Part shown: piece after piece, positions 16,639 to 27,101 of the stretch
How positions within the stretch are numbered: the stretch's first letter is position 1
Layout: the number at the start of each line of letters is the position of its first letter
From: a virus
Virus record (IMG/VR): IMGVR_UViG_3300049043_000067
Coordinates: 1 to 64,000 of that record
Direction: 5' to 3' (one strand)
DNA: 64,000 nucleotides
Notes under the pieces: model-generated
Told to the model about the DNA's origin: nothing
The model's database searches: none
Seen by the model: the letters and a program-made list of their open reading frames with translations, nothing else
Program-made: the position numbers and the translations under genes

Positions 16639-17144
16639 TGACCGGACGTGAACACGATAACCACGACATCGACGATAACGGCGATGATCGCACCCCACGT
16701 CAAGGCGAGACCCGCCAGTTTGACGAACGGCAGATGGACTGGCAACAGCCGGGACTTTTGCCGGTACCTGACAAGCAGCCCGGATGGGTGTTCAGGTGGA
16801 TCCGTATCTCGACGCAAGGCGAGGGCGACCCGACGAATGCCTCACTCAGGCTACGCGAAGGATGGGTTCCGGTAAGGGCGAAAGAACACCCCGAGCTACA
16901 GTACCTCTCCACATCGGACCAGAAGTCCCGGTGGAAGGACAACGTAGAGATCGGTGGTCTTGTCCTGTGCAAGATGCCTGAGCGCATGAGCAAGCAGCGT
17001 GCTGCCGCTATGCGCGATATGGCGAACCAGCAGATGTCAGCCGTAGATAACACCCTGATGAAAGAGAACGACCCGCGCATGCCTCTTCTCGCGCCCGTGA
17101 AGAAGACAAGCACGTCGTTCGGCAACGGGCGAAAGCCCTCATAA
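16638..17144 (+). CDS. conserved head-module protein
   Basis: 168 residues. The acidic His/Asp-rich start is followed by PGWVFRWIRISTQGEGDPTN and LRLREGWVPVRAKEHPEL, a pattern recurrent in phages upstream of the capsid gene. Function unknown. The start overlaps the scaffold stop (TAATG). Confidence 0.65.
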   Translation: MTGREHDNHDIDDNGDDRTPRQGETRQFDERQMDWQQPGLLPVPDKQPGWVFRWIRISTQGEGDPTNASLRLREGWVPVRAKEHPELQYLSTSDQKSRWKDNVEIGGLVLCKMPERMSKQRAAAMRDMANQQMSAVDNTLMKENDPRMPLLAPVKKTSTSFGNGRKPS

Positions 17145-17160
17145 ACAAAGGAGTTAGCCA

Positions 17161-17731
17161 ATGGCTGCTGTAGCTGCGCCGTACGGGTTCCGTCCCGTCG
17201 GTACGGTAAGCGGGGCTTACGCTGGTAAGGTCCGCCTCTTCAAAATGACGAACTCGTACTCCGCGACACTTTTCTACGGTGATCCCTGCACGCTGACTGC
17301 GTCAGGCACCGTTGAGCGTCTTGCGGCGACAAACGCTGGCCCCGTGCTCGGCGTCTTTCTGGGTTGCACGTACACTGACCCGAAACTCGGGCCAGAAGAC
17401 GTGGAACAAGGTTTGGCGCGCGTCGATCACCGCAACCGACAACTACGCTTACGTGTGCGATGACCCTGACCAGATCTTTGCCGTTCAGTCCGCCGTGACT
17501 GTGGCTCAGGCGGATCAGGGCCTGAACGCAGGCCTTAGCGCTGTCTCTTCGGGCAGCACGGTAACGGGCATGTCGAATGTTGCCATTACCGGCACCGGCA
17601 CGACGACGACCCTTCCGTTCCGCATTGTCGGTTTCCAGTCCAACATCGGGCAGGCCATCGGCGACGCGAAGACGGACGTTCTCGTCATGATCAACGCACA
17701 CCTCTACCGCGCTGCGGTTGTCGGCGTCTAA
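17161..17731 (+). CDS. putative head decoration/virion structural protein (frameshifted)
   Basis: About 190 residues from ATG 17161 (AAAGGAGTTAGCCAATG). Starts AAVAAPYGFRPVGTVSG and is beta-rich with many Thr, Ser and Gly; after a frame break near 17390 it continues as TATDNYAYVCDDPDQIFAVQ to ending LYRAAVVGV. It lies just before the capsid gene, where decoration or cement proteins are usual. Role inferred. Confidence 0.7.
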
Positions 17732-17745
17732 GGGAGATCTAACCA

Positions 17746-18664
17746 ATGGTAACGACGACAAGAGCACAACTCCTGAAGGAGTTGGTCCCGGGCCTGAACG
17801 CACTGTTCGGTCTGGAAATGAAGCGGTATCCCGACGAGCATGCCGAGATCTACGACGTCGAAACGTCCGAACGGGCGTTCGAGGAAGAGGTCAAGCTGGC
17901 TGGCTTTGGCGCTGCCCCGACGAAGGACGAAGGGGACATGATCTCCTGACGACACCGGTCAGGAAGCGTGGACGGCCCGCTATACGCACGAGACCATCGC
18001 GCTGGGCTTTTCGATCACCGAAGAGGCAATCGAAGACCAGCTCTACGACAGTCTCGCGGCCCGCTACACGAAGGCCCTCGCTCGCGCGCTGGCCTACACG
18101 AAGCAGGTCAAGGCTGCGTTCCCGCTGAACAACGGCTTCACCGGCGGCACCTTTATTGGTGGCGACGGCGTGACGCTGTTCAACAACGCGCACCCACTGA
18201 TCTCGGGCGGCACGAACTCGAACGTCCCTCCCACGGCGGTCGATCTGAATGAAACGTCGCTCGAAGCGGCTATCATCCAGATGTCGCTCTGGACGGACGA
18301 GCGCGGCCTGCTCATCGCGGCAAAGCCGGTCAAGCTGATCATCCCGCCCGCCCTCATGTTTGTGGCGAAGCGCCTGCTCGGTTCTGACCTGCGCGTCGGC
18401 ACCTCTGACAACGACCTCAACGCCATCAAGACGCTGGGTGCCGTTCCTCAGGGTTACACCGTGAACCACTGGCTCACGGACCCGAACGCGTGGTTCTGCA
18501 AGACCGACGTGCCGAATGGCATGAAGATGTTCCAGCGCGCCGCGCTGAAGACGTCGATGGACGGCGACTTCAACACCGGCAACGTGCGGTACAAGGCTCG
18601 CGAGCGTTACTCGTTCGGCGTGTCTGACCCGCTCGGCATGTGGGGCTCTTCGGGCTCAAGCTAA
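17746..18664 (+). CDS. major capsid protein, Mu gpT-like (frameshifted)
   Basis: About 306 residues from ATG 17746 (GGGAGATCTAACCAATG). LLKELVPGLNALFGLEMKRY and SERAFEEEVKLAGFGAAP are followed, after a frame break near 17943, by EAWTARYTHETIALGFSITE, KALARALAYTKQVKAAF and PLISGGTNSNVPPTAVDLNE. This order matches gpT-type HK97-fold capsid proteins of podoviruses. It forms the head lattice. A homing endonuclease gene follows at once. Confidence 0.88.
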
Positions 18665-18667
18665 AGT

Positions 18668-19336
18668 ATGGGGCGGCGGATTAAACCCCGCCGCCCCTGC
18701 TCCGTTGATGGGTGTGAAAAACCACGCATCAAGAATGGTTACTGCAACGCGCACAACATCAGGTTCAAGCGGTATGGGAGCCCAACCGCCCCCAGACTCA
18801 GAGCCGAGAATTGCAGCACTAAAGAGGAAAGCATCGCTCGCAAAAAAGATGCGAAGCGACGGCACTACCTCAAAAACAAGCAGCGCTATCTGGAAAGATG
18901 CAGGAACTGGCGTCAGGCCAACCCTGAAATTGTCAAGGCCCAGAGAAAGTCGCACGCCAGCCGCGAAGAGTCTGTCCTGCGCGCACGCGAAGCACGCCGA
19001 GCGTGGCGCGAAAGAAATCTAGAGCGCGAGCGCGAGCGGAACGCCGCATACAAGCGGGCGAACAAAGACAAGTCGAGAGCCAACCGGGCCAACTACAGGG
19101 CGTCCGTCCTGCAGGCCAGCCCGCCGTGGCTCACCAAAGAACACAAGCGCGAGATTGCGCAGGTCTACAAGGAGTCAGTCAGGCTGTCATCCGAGACCGG
19201 CGAGCAGTATCACGTCGATCACATCGTACCGCTGCGCGGAAAGACCGTGTGCGGCCTGCACGTGCCGTGGAACCTGCGGGCAATAACTGCCTCAGAAAAC
19301 CAACGCAGACCCCGCGTGTGGCGGGATGAGGAATAG
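18668..19336 (+). CDS. HNH homing endonuclease with zinc-finger N-terminus
   Basis: 222 residues. N-terminal [20 protein letters not shown] is a zinc finger common in phage HNH enzymes. A long Arg/Lys/Glu-rich helical middle is followed by [23 protein letters not shown], the HNH core, with N-ending [13 protein letters not shown]. It starts 4 bases after the capsid gene, typical for free-standing homing enzymes in conserved phage genes. Confidence 0.85.
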   Translation: MGRRIKPRRPCSVDGCEKPRIKNGYCNAHNIRFKRYGSPTAPRLRAENCSTKEESIARKKDAKRRHYLKNKQRYLERCRNWRQANPEIVKAQRKSHASREESVLRAREARRAWRERNLERERERNAAYKRANKDKSRANRANYRASVLQASPPWLTKEHKREIAQVYKESVRLSSETGEQYHVDHIVPLRGKTVCGLHVPWNLRAITASENQRRPRVWRDEE

Positions 19337-19339
19337 GGT

Positions 19340-19594
19340 ATGGCAAAGACACCAGCGTGGACCCGTAAAGAGGGTAAGGCCGAGTCGGGTGGCCTGAACG
19401 CAAAGGGCAGGGCCTCTTACAACAGGGCCAACCCGGACAAGCCCGGCCTCAAGGCTCCGCAGCCAGAAGGCGGGGCAAGGAGAGACAGCTTCTGTGCCAG
19501 AATGACCGGTATGAAAAAGAAGCTGACATCGGAAAAAACCGCCAACGACCCGAACAGCCGGATCAATAAATCGCTCCGCGCGTGGAAATGCTAG
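19340..19594 (+). CDS. DUF6321-like small basic protein
   Basis: 84 residues: TPAWTRKEGKAESGGLNAKG RASYNRAN, then GGARRDSFCARMTGMKKKL and a C-terminal LRAWKC. This is a recurrent phage family of unknown role, matching my memory of DUF6321. Very basic; DNA- or capsid-associated by inference. Confidence 0.7.
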   Translation: MAKTPAWTRKEGKAESGGLNAKGRASYNRANPDKPGLKAPQPEGGARRDSFCARMTGMKKKLTSEKTANDPNSRINKSLRAWKC

Positions 19595-19609
19595 CAACAG
19601 GAGTATGTC

Positions 19610-19855
19610 ATGAATTACGTAAAGATCGGCCTTGATCTACTGATCAGCGCCCTGAACTATTTCCCCGGCTGGAAGACGAAGGCCGGTGCGGCACTGCAGC
19701 TTCTCGGCACGCTGCTGATTTTCTTCAACTCGTATCTCGCTGGCGTTTCCGGGTTTGAGATCCCGCATGACATCGTGATTGCGATCAACGCGGCAGCGGC
19801 CACGCTGGTTGCTGTTGGTGCGGCTAACCAGCCGTCGAACGTAAGCAAGCCGTAG
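19610..19855 (+). CDS. putative holin
   Basis: 81 residues from ATG 19610 (AGGAGTATGTC). Two hydrophobic segments (about 23-45 and 52-72) and a short tail. It sits directly before the spanin pair, with the stop overlapping the spanin GTG (TAGTG). The position supports a holin that would open the inner membrane for the endolysin at 53419. No family signature. Confidence 0.55.
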   Translation: MNYVKIGLDLLISALNYFPGWKTKAGAALQLLGTLLIFFNSYLAGVSGFEIPHDIVIAINAAAATLVAVGAANQPSNVSKP

Positions 19856-20247
19856 TGTTTTACTCCCTCGGTGGGGTCAGGGCTGTCGGGCTCCTGATCC
19901 TCATCCTTGCTCTGGGGGCATCCGCGTGGTGGGTGAAGAGCAGGATCGACCGCTCGTATGACGCTGATCGTCTGCAGCGCGATCTTCTGGTAGCGAAGTC
20001 CGACATGATGAGGCTGAGTGTCAGCCTGAAAATCGCCGAGAGGCAAAAGCTGGAGATTGCCAGCGCCCTTGTCGATGCGCAGGAAAAACTCGACCAGAGG
20101 ATCGGGAAGGCCGTCGAGCGTGTCAAAGTCGTTGTCAGGGATAACCCTGCTTGCAGGCTTAGCCGTGATGCTATCAGCTTGCTCAACGACGCCAGAGCCC
20201 CGGCTGAGTTGCCTCCCGCCTCCGTCAACTCTTCTCCTTCCCCCTAG
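19855..20247 (+). CDS. inner-membrane spanin (Rz-like)
   Basis: 130 residues from GTG 19855. One N-terminal membrane helix (AVGLLILILALGASAWW), then a long coiled coil (residues about 35-95) and a short C-terminus with Pro and Ser. The nested lipoprotein gene at 20120 identifies the pair. It would bridge the periplasm and fuse the membranes at lysis. Confidence 0.8.
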   Translation: MFYSLGGVRAVGLLILILALGASAWWVKSRIDRSYDADRLQRDLLVAKSDMMRLSVSLKIAERQKLEIASALVDAQEKLDQRIGKAVERVKVVVRDNPACRLSRDAISLLNDARAPAELPPASVNSSPSP

Positions 20248-20452
20248 ACAACTCAAACCTATCCAGAAGCCAGAGCTTCAGCAGTCAGAAGCAATCGAGC
20301 AATGGATGGAAGACGTAAAAATTTTCCAGTACAATGCGCTGGATCACTCAGCCTTGCAGCGATGGGGTGCCATCAACTGCGGCTGGCCATTACCGGGTGA
20401 ACCGCCCTCTTCGACAGTCCCGGCTGACAATGCAGAGACGAAGAAGGCATAA
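20120..20452 (+). CDS. outer-membrane spanin lipoprotein (Rz1-like)
   Basis: Starts inside the i-spanin gene in the +1 frame. GTG 20120 is chosen because GGAAGG lies 9 bases upstream and it gives a clean lipoprotein signal: MSKSLSGITLLAGLAVMLSAC with lipobox LSAC. The mature part is Pro-rich (TTPEPRLSCLPPPSTLLLPP) and extends past the i-spanin end. The nested arrangement is classical for Rz/Rz1; the mature part of about 90 residues is longer than lambda Rz1. Confidence 0.8.
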   Translation: MSKSLSGITLLAGLAVMLSACSTTPEPRLSCLPPPSTLLLPPRQLKPIQKPELQQSEAIEQWMEDVKIFQYNALDHSALQRWGAINCGWPLPGEPPSSTVPADNAETKKA

Positions 20453-20469
20453 TCTGCAAGGAGCAAACA

Positions 20470-20916
20470 ATGTCATTTTCTACCTTTTCAGGCCCGCTTC
20501 GAGTTGGCACCGTCAAGGACGGCGCGGCAAAGAACTGCGGTCTCGTCACGCTGAGTCAGGTCAAGCTCGTTAATTTCAACGATGCCGATAACTCGGTAGC
20601 GTGTATTGTCCCCGCCGGTGCGCTGATCATGCGCGCGACCTTCGTCACGACGACGACGTTTACGGCCGCCACCACCGTCACACTGAGCATCGGTGGAACA
20701 GCAGTCAGCTCGGCGGTTACGATCACGACTGGTGGCAGCTACGCAATTGCGACAACTCAGTCGCAGGCGGTTGGTCAGTTGCAGAATGTCGGAACGGCTG
20801 ATGCTTCTGTTACCTACACGGTGGCCGAAGGTGCCTCAACCGCCGGTCAGGGTTATCTGGTTATTGAGTACATCCAGCGCGCTGATGATCGCTCTGTAAA
20901 CCCCGCCAATTCCTAA
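20470..20916 (+). CDS. virion structural protein
   Basis: 148 residues from ATG 20470 (AAGGAGCAAACAATG), intact frame. Rich in Thr, Ala, Val and Ser with alternating beta pattern (TFTAATTVTLSIGGTAVS). Ends VIEYIQRADDRSVNPANS. Probably a head or tail surface protein; family not named. Confidence 0.6.
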   Translation: MSFSTFSGPLRVGTVKDGAAKNCGLVTLSQVKLVNFNDADNSVACIVPAGALIMRATFVTTTTFTAATTVTLSIGGTAVSSAVTITTGGSYAIATTQSQAVGQLQNVGTADASVTYTVAEGASTAGQGYLVIEYIQRADDRSVNPANS

Positions 20917-20932
20917 GTTTTAGGAGAGCAGC

Positions 20933-23614
20933 ATGAGCAGCTTTGCGCCACTCACTGACACGACTACTGGTCGCGTCTCGCACTGGAATGCGACAGGCGC
21001 GGCTGCGCATGTTGTTTCTGCGAACGTCACGACAAAGTTCCGGGAAGCGTTTGAGACATACACTCCCGGGGCAAACTGGACCGAATCGAAGGCTAGCGGC
21101 GATCTCGTATTTGTTGACGGGAACGCCGCAGCAGCCTCTTATCTGGTCATTTCTCTGAGCCCGACTCGCATCCGGGACAGAGACATCTGTAACCAGCCTC
21201 AATACATTCGACCTGCCAATTGAAATGGCATTTGGAGCTTCTATGTCCCAGCGCACGCTGGGGCAGGAGTTTTCCGTTGAGCTTATTGATACCGGGGCGG
21301 CACTGGCAGACATCCCGGATCTGGCGAGATATCGTCCATCACCCAGACCACCACCACCCTGACAATCGACACCGTGCTTCCTCACGGGCTGAGTGTGGTA
21401 AGAGCTTCGGCGTGTTTGGGTGCTCCAACACGCTCGTAAACTACCCGTCTCTGGTCGTGGCGTCTGTTCCCGGCCCGAACCAGATTACCGCAACTGCAGG
21501 CCCGGGCGGCACCATCCCATCCCAGACCGTAACAAACCCGGCAGGCGCAAAGGGGTCTATCTATTTTCGAGAGAGGTTTGGTCGCGCCCGCAATGGTGTC
21601 AGCCAGATCTTTGAGAGCGCGACCGTTACCAACTCAAGCCTATATGTCCGGTCTGAGTCTGGAAGACGCACTTCCCAGTGGCACAGTAGCTGGCAACCAC
21701 GCAGTATCTGTAGGCACGACGGCACCAATCCAGCTCGTCAACGCGCCATACCAGTATGCGTTCTCACCAACCACAGAGTTCAGAATCACGGCGCAGTCTG
21801 ACCGCGTCCAGTGGTTTGAGCTCCGCTGTTGACGTTATCACCGCCACGACAAACAGGCTCCTGCGAACACAGGTTTGCCCCGATCCTTCGGAGAAAGTAC
21901 AAGCTCCGCATCAGGGCAAACAACAACAAGGGCCTTACTGTCCCGGCTGCCCAGATCGTGTCGGCAGTAAAGACCGGCACCACCACCGGCAACAATCACC
22001 ACAGATCGTCCCCACGGCCTCGCGGCTGCTGATCTGGTTGTGATCTACGGCATCAGGGATCAGGCTGCAGCCTCATTCCCAAACCTTACCAACAGCTGCA
22101 GCCGTGGCTTCTGTTGTCGATGCAACCACATTCACGATTGTCATCGGAACGGCAAGCACGGTCACCAGCTACGGTGGGTATGTTGCGAGGGTCAACGGCG
22201 GCAACCTGATGTCGGCTCTGGGAGCCGTCACGATGGCCGCTCAGACGGTGTCTCTGCAGACCCTAGCGGACGGCACCAGACAGCTTATGGTTGTTGGGGT
22301 CAGCATCGTGGGCTGGTCTGTCGGTTGGCGATCTTGTCGAGGTTGTCGGTCTTCGGGACAACACATCAGGCGCAACCCTCAATCTGGATGGCGCGTGGAA
22401 GGTTGCTGCGGCATCTGCCCGCAAACCTGACGCTTGTTCTGCCATTCTCTGGCCAGCGCACGCTCACGCCGTCAAATACCACCCAGACATCTATTGATGC
22501 GGCTAGCAACGGCCTTGCGCTCCCTCAGGGCACAATCACCGTCCTGAGCACCACTGGGTATCCGGCATCCGGAACATTCTGGGTGCAGACTACAAACGGC
22601 CCTCAGCTCATTACCTACACCGGAACAACTGGAACCACCTTCACTGGATGTACTGGTGGCACCGGAACTCTTCTGACTGGTCAGTCCGTGATATGGCGTT
22701 ATTGCCTGTGGTGGCGGCGTAATTAAGCGCACCGACTTCAGGCTCAGCTTTGTCCGGGTCTTTGACTTTGAGCGTGAGCGGGTCGAGTTAGCCCGAGGCC
22801 AACCGGCGATATCGCCGGATGCGTTCCCGGTCAGCGTCAATAACTCTCCAACCGTCGGTATCGCTGCAGGCCAGACCTTAGGCACGGTGACAACTGTGTC
22901 GACTGTGACAACTGTTGGCTCTGTAACAGCATCGAACGGTGGTCTTCCGGTTATCGTTGCCGGACGTTGCGTCAGCAGCCCTCAACGACGACCACGACCG
23001 CCGCGTTTACCCCGACATCCGGGCCTGCATACTCGGTCAACATTGTTGTGGGTGCCGTGACTGGTACCACGCCGACGCTGGATGTCAGCATCGAAGAGTC
23101 TGATGACTCCGGCACGAACTGGTACAAGGTCTATGACTTTCCCCGCATCACGTCTGGCACTCAGGTGGTCAGGAGCCCGGTAATCGCCCTGACTGGTAAC
23201 CGCGTCAGATATGTTCAGACTGTCAGCGGAACGACCCCCAGCTTCACGCGAGCCATTAACCGCCTGCAGTCATCGTTTAACGGCGATCCTATCAGGCAGC
23301 TCGTGGATAGGTCGATTGCCGTCAACACGCTCAACTCTACCACACCAAACCTTCAGTGCGGCGCGGTCGGAAACAGGCACCAGCTTGTTGTGTCTATGGG
23401 CGCAATCACCACAACCGCACCAGTCATCCAGCTTGAAGGCTCTGATGATCTGGGTGTGTCGTGGTACTCGATTGGCGCAGCCCTCACGGCTGTCGCAAGC
23501 TCGACTGTGCAACTGACGAACGCCAATATCAATGCGGCGCTCATCAGGGCCAGAGTTTCCACGGCGGGTTCAGGAGCCACGCTGAACTACATCGCAATCA
23601 AGTCACACGATTAG
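20933..23614 (+). CDS. large virion protein (many frameshifts)
   Basis: About 890 residues from ATG 20933 (AGGAGAGCAGCATG). Pieces in order: LTDTTTGRVSHWNATGAAAH, EFSVELIDTGAALAD, LVNYPSLVVASVPGPNQITA, VNAPYQYAFSPTTEFRI, LRIRANNNKGLTVPAAQIV, YGGYVARVNGGNLMSALGAV, KRTDFRLSFVRVFDFERERV, then a C-terminal part from about 22967 with SIEESDDSGTNWYKVYDFPR. Ten or more frame breaks. Beta-rich throughout. The order agrees with large structural proteins I have seen next to head genes of related phages; exact role unknown. Confidence 0.7.
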
Positions 23615-23622
23615 GTCAAAAA

Positions 23623-23784
23623 ATGACAATAGAAGAATTGATCCTGATCCTCAGGAACCGCTTGTCAACAAACTCCCAGCAGCGAGCAATTGCGGTTGAG
23701 CGCGGAGATCTGTCGGCAATCGAGTTACTTGATGCAGACACGGCATCAACGACGGTAACGTTAACCGCACTGCTAGACATCTAA
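23623..23784 (+). CDS. small hypothetical protein
   Basis: 53 residues: MTIEELILILRNRLSTNSQQ, RAIAVERGDLSAIELLDADT and a short hydrophobic end. Helical. Possibly a chaperone or assembly protein for the preceding virion protein. No family recognised. Confidence 0.5.
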   Translation: MTIEELILILRNRLSTNSQQRAIAVERGDLSAIELLDADTASTTVTLTALLDI

Positions 23785-23855
23785 CGACAGCCCGGCCAGA
23801 TTGCGACGGCCTGTTCTGCATGCTACAAGGCAGCTCCCACATCAGGAGGTGCCTT

Positions 23856-24598
23856 GTGTCTGAAGAACTTTGCCCACTTCGCGGGCAGCATATTGTCGTG
23901 GCAGTCCCGAGCTACGACGGGAAGATCCCGATTGAGGTGGTTAACTCCCTGTTCGGGCTCCAGCAGCTCATCCACCTCAATCAGGGGCGGATGTCCTTCA
24001 TCTACCAGCGGGGGATGGCACTGGTTCAGTCGGCGCGCAATGCCCTTCTGGCCGAGATCATGAAGTACCCGGACGTGACCGGGGTGCTGCATCTGGACGC
24101 TGACATCGAGTTCGACCCGATGGACGCGCTCAGTCTGATCGCCTATGCCGACGATAAGTACGACGTGATGGCCGGGCTCTACCGGGCGAAGACCGACAAG
24201 AGCTTCTGGTATTACGTTACCTACGAGGGTCCGAATGACCCCGTTCTGGACGGTGAGGTGCTGCCCTGCAAGCGGGTGCCGCTGGGATTTGCCTATGTAA
24301 AGCGCAAGGTTCTGGACGCCCGTGGGAAAATGCGGCGGATAAGCCGTTCGTTATCGGCACGAATGATGCCCGCCTCGTGTTTGACACGCCCTACAAGGAC
24401 GGCGACTTCGTCGGCGAAGACTATGATTTCTGCGACAAGGTCCGCGCGGCAGGGTTCAGGATCGGCGCACTGCCTAGGATCGAACTCGGCCACATCGGGC
24501 ACAAATCCTATCGCGGGTCCTTCTGGAAGGCCATCGAGGCGTCCCGCAAGGGCGAGCTTGAGGTCATCGACGGGAGAACAGAGGGTCTCACGCTATGA
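23856..24598 (+). CDS. glycosyltransferase, GT-A type (frameshifted)
   Basis: About 247 residues from GTG 23856 (GGAGGTGCCTT). IVVAVPSYDGKIPIEVVNSL, MALVQSARNALLAEIMKY and VLHLDADIEFDPMDAL with a DxD metal motif give a GT2-like fold; after a frame break near 24335 the acceptor half has DGDFVGEDYDFCDKVRAAGF. It transfers a sugar from a nucleotide donor; the target could be phage DNA, virion or host envelope. The next gene, a methyltransferase, overlaps by 4 bases (ATGA). Confidence 0.75.
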
Positions 24599-25137
24599 GC
24601 CTTGAAGTTCTTGTTATTGGTTCGCGGAAACAAGAAGACCTCCGGCTGCTCCCGAAGGGGACCGAGAACGTGCCCCGCAATCAGTTCAGGCTGGACGTGA
24701 GATCCGGCCTGCAAGCCTGACCTGCTGGCAGACCTTAACGACGGCCTGCCGCCGGATTGGGGTGGACAAATTTGACGAGATCCACGCTTACGAAGTTCTG
24801 GAGCACGTAGGGCGTCAGGGCGACTGGCGTGGGTTCTTCGAGGAGTTTGAGGGGTACTGGCGAGCACTCAAGCCAAACGGCTTCCTGATCGCCTCTGTGC
24901 CCCGCTACGACAGCATCTGGGCGTGGTCGGATCCGGGACACACCCGGGTCATCTCGCCCGGACATCGTTAGTCCTGAGCCAGTCCGTTTACGAGCGGGAC
25001 ATAGGCAAGAGCTACGATGACCGATTACCGCTCGGTGTACCGGGGTGATTTTCGAGGTCTTCCATCTGCAGGCCGAGGGTGACTCATTTCTGTTCGCTCT
25101 CAGGGCCATAAAGGATAAATTCAATGCCGGTGTCTAA
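24595..25137 (+). CDS. class I SAM-dependent methyltransferase (frameshifted)
   Basis: About 180 residues. FDEIHAYEVLEHVGRQGDW carries the acidic-loop/LEH motif of class I methyltransferases, then YWRALKPNGFLIASVPRYDS. The N-terminal glycine loop is degenerate. Frame breaks near 24710, 24765 and 24960; the C-terminal part reads FEVFHLQAEGDSFLFALRAI. Coupled with the glycosyltransferase, so both probably modify the same glycan or base. Confidence 0.75.
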
Positions 25138-25429
25138 GGGGCCCAAAGGGGTCGCGCAGGAGATGCGCAAGTTCAAGGAAGGCAAGTTCGCACAGCGGGC
25201 TCGAAGAAGGGCCCGGTTGTAACTGACAAGAAGCAGGCGATTGCTATCGCCCTCAATCAAGCGGGAATGAGCGACATGAAGAAGAAAGCCCCTGAGAAGA
25301 AGATGGCCAAAGGCGGGATGGTCAAGATCCGCGTGCGGCGCGAAGGCCTACGCCAAAGGCGGTATGGTCAAGGGCACCTGCAAGGGGATGGGCGCGGCCA
25401 CCCGCGGCGGCAAGTTCAAGGCCTGCTAA
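25124..25429 (+). CDS. small basic phage protein, DUF6496-like (frameshifted)
   Basis: About 100 residues: VSKGPKGVAQEMRKFKEGK, then SKKGPVVTDKKQAIAIALNQ AGMSD, KKKAPEKKMAKGGMVK and a C-terminal GTCKGMGAATRGGKFKAC. The KQAIAIAL... and GAATRGGKF patterns recur in phage structural clusters. The start overlaps the methyltransferase end. Frame breaks near 25190 and 25340. Role unknown. Confidence 0.6.
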
Positions 25430-26123
25430 GTGGCGACCTCCGGCACCACGGCATTCAATCCCAGCCTGAACGAGATCATTGAGGAGGCGTTTGAACGCGC
25501 CGGTACTCAGATCCGTTCGGGCAACGACTTGCCGGTCTGCGCGGCGCTCACTCAATATCCTCGTGTCCGAGTGGGCAAACCACGGGCTCAACCTTCTGGA
25601 CCTTGCAGGAAGCCAGTTTAACTGCTGAGGGTCCAGCCTCTTATTCTGCCGGGCGATTGCCGCTTTGATATCGTCGATCACTCGATCCGCATTGGCTCTG
25701 GCCCACAGCCGGACGGACTCCGCCAGTCAGCGGATCGGTGTTGGGCGCGTGGGCGAACCTGTCGGCCAGAGGCCAGACGGGCAGGCCGCTGCAGATCTTT
25801 GTCGAGCGCAAGGTCCCGGCGAATATCAGGGTATGGCCGACGCCTGACGTCAGCTACACGCTGATCTACTGAGTATCTGCGACGCATTCAGGACGCAGGA
25901 GCCTCCGGCACGCTGACGATGGACATCCCGGCACCGGTTCGTCCCGTGGTCGCCGGTAACTGGCGTACCAGATCGCGATGAAGAAGTCGGCGACAACAGC
26001 CTGAGCTTATGAGCCGGGTCGCGTTCCTGAAGAGTTATTACGAAGAGCAGTTCCGACTTGCCCGCAGGCGAGCGAGCCGACCGGTCCAGCCTCGTTGCGG
26101 TAGCCCCGTATCAGGAGGGCTGA
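25430..26123 (+). CDS. head-tail connector-like protein (many frameshifts)
   Basis: About 231 residues from GTG 25430. MATSGTTAFNPSLNEIIEEA FERAG is the start of a recurrent podoviral structural family; pieces after it include LAQG/RP-type IFVERKV and a C-terminal RADRSSLVAVAPYQEG. At least five frame breaks. It lies between head proteins and the adaptor at 26454, so a connector role is inferred. Confidence 0.6.
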
Positions 26124-26124
26124 C

Positions 26125-26457
26125 ATGTCGGCATCCGGCAAGCGTGCGTTAGGGATATGCGACCGGTGCGGACGGTCTTACGGATTGCACGAACTGAAGC
26201 GTGAAACCCAGAATCCCGCGACCATCAATAACCGTGTTTGCCCGGATTGTTCTGATCCGGACCAGCCGCAGTACCGGGTGTCTAAGCTCTGGTTCTGGGA
26301 CGAGATCAGCGTGCCCGACGCAGCTTCCGGCCTCAAGACGGCCTCGATCAGGGCTTCAACTGGCGCGATCTGTGTTGGTAACATGACCGGGGTCCCGAGC
26401 GGCGTCCTGGGTGACCGGGGCAGGCTCGTCTCGACCGTAACCGTGGTGATTTCATGA
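26125..26457 (+). CDS. zinc-ribbon phage protein (frameshifted)
   Basis: About 110 residues. MSASGKRALGICDRCGRSYG and NNRVCPDCSDPDQPQYRVSK give a CxxC...CxxC zinc ribbon. The later part shifts frame near 26320, where QDGLDQGFNWRDLCW appears. A recurrent small protein of podovirus tail clusters; function unknown. The stop overlaps the next ATG. Confidence 0.65.
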   Translation: MSASGKRALGICDRCGRSYGLHELKRETQNPATINNRVCPDCSDPDQPQYRVSKLWFWDEISVPDAASGLKTASIRASTGAICVGNMTGVPSGVLGDRGRLVSTVTVVIS

Positions 26458-27101
26458 ATTTCCGCAACACTCGTCGATCAGATCCAGAACTATCTGGTTG
26501 GAGAACTCGCGAGGCGACGTTTGGCGCTGCCGTCCGGATATGTGTGCCAGAACGCCGAGTGGCGGATCCCCCATCACGACCTGCAGCTTCCTGCTTCCCG
26601 CCGGAAGCAAGACAACGACCACAACGACAAACAACCGCTATCTGGGTGCGCCGCCTGATTACATCTCGGCCTTCGAGGCCAGCGTAATCTCTGGGGCACG
26701 ACCTACAACCCGCTGGTGTTTGTGGATGCCAGCTATATCCGCGAGGCCTATCCCGGACGCGTCAGCCACCGGCATCCCGCAGCATTACGCGGTGTGAAAA
26801 CGACGACGTTCTTGCTGGGCCCGACGCCGGATGCAAACTACTCCGTCGAGCATTCACTACTTCAGCCTGCCCCGAGAGTATCGTGACGGCCAGCACGACG
26901 TGGATCGGCAACAACGCCGCGCGCGCTGCTGTATGCCTGCCTTGTCGAAGGCTACGTGTCAACAAGGGCGAAGCCGACATGCTCAAGGTCTACGAGACCC
27001 GCTATCAGGAAAACATCGAACTCCTGAAGGTGACGTCTGCTGGTCGCTCGCGCGGTGACGCATACCGCGACGGTCAGTTCAAAGTACCGGTGCAGAAATA
27101 A
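26454..27101 (+). CDS. tail adaptor, SU10-adaptor-like (frameshifted)
   Basis: About 215 residues. FATLVDQIQNYL then NNRYLGAPPDYISAFEASVI, SYIREAYPDASATGIPQHYA and TASTTWIGNNAARALLYA match the widespread podovirus adaptor family (SU10 adaptor) that binds the portal and tail nozzle. Frame breaks near 26500, 26690, 26790, 26860 and 26930; the C-terminus (KVYETRYQENIELLKVTS) is clean. Both ends overlap neighbours (ATGA, TAATG). Confidence 0.78.
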
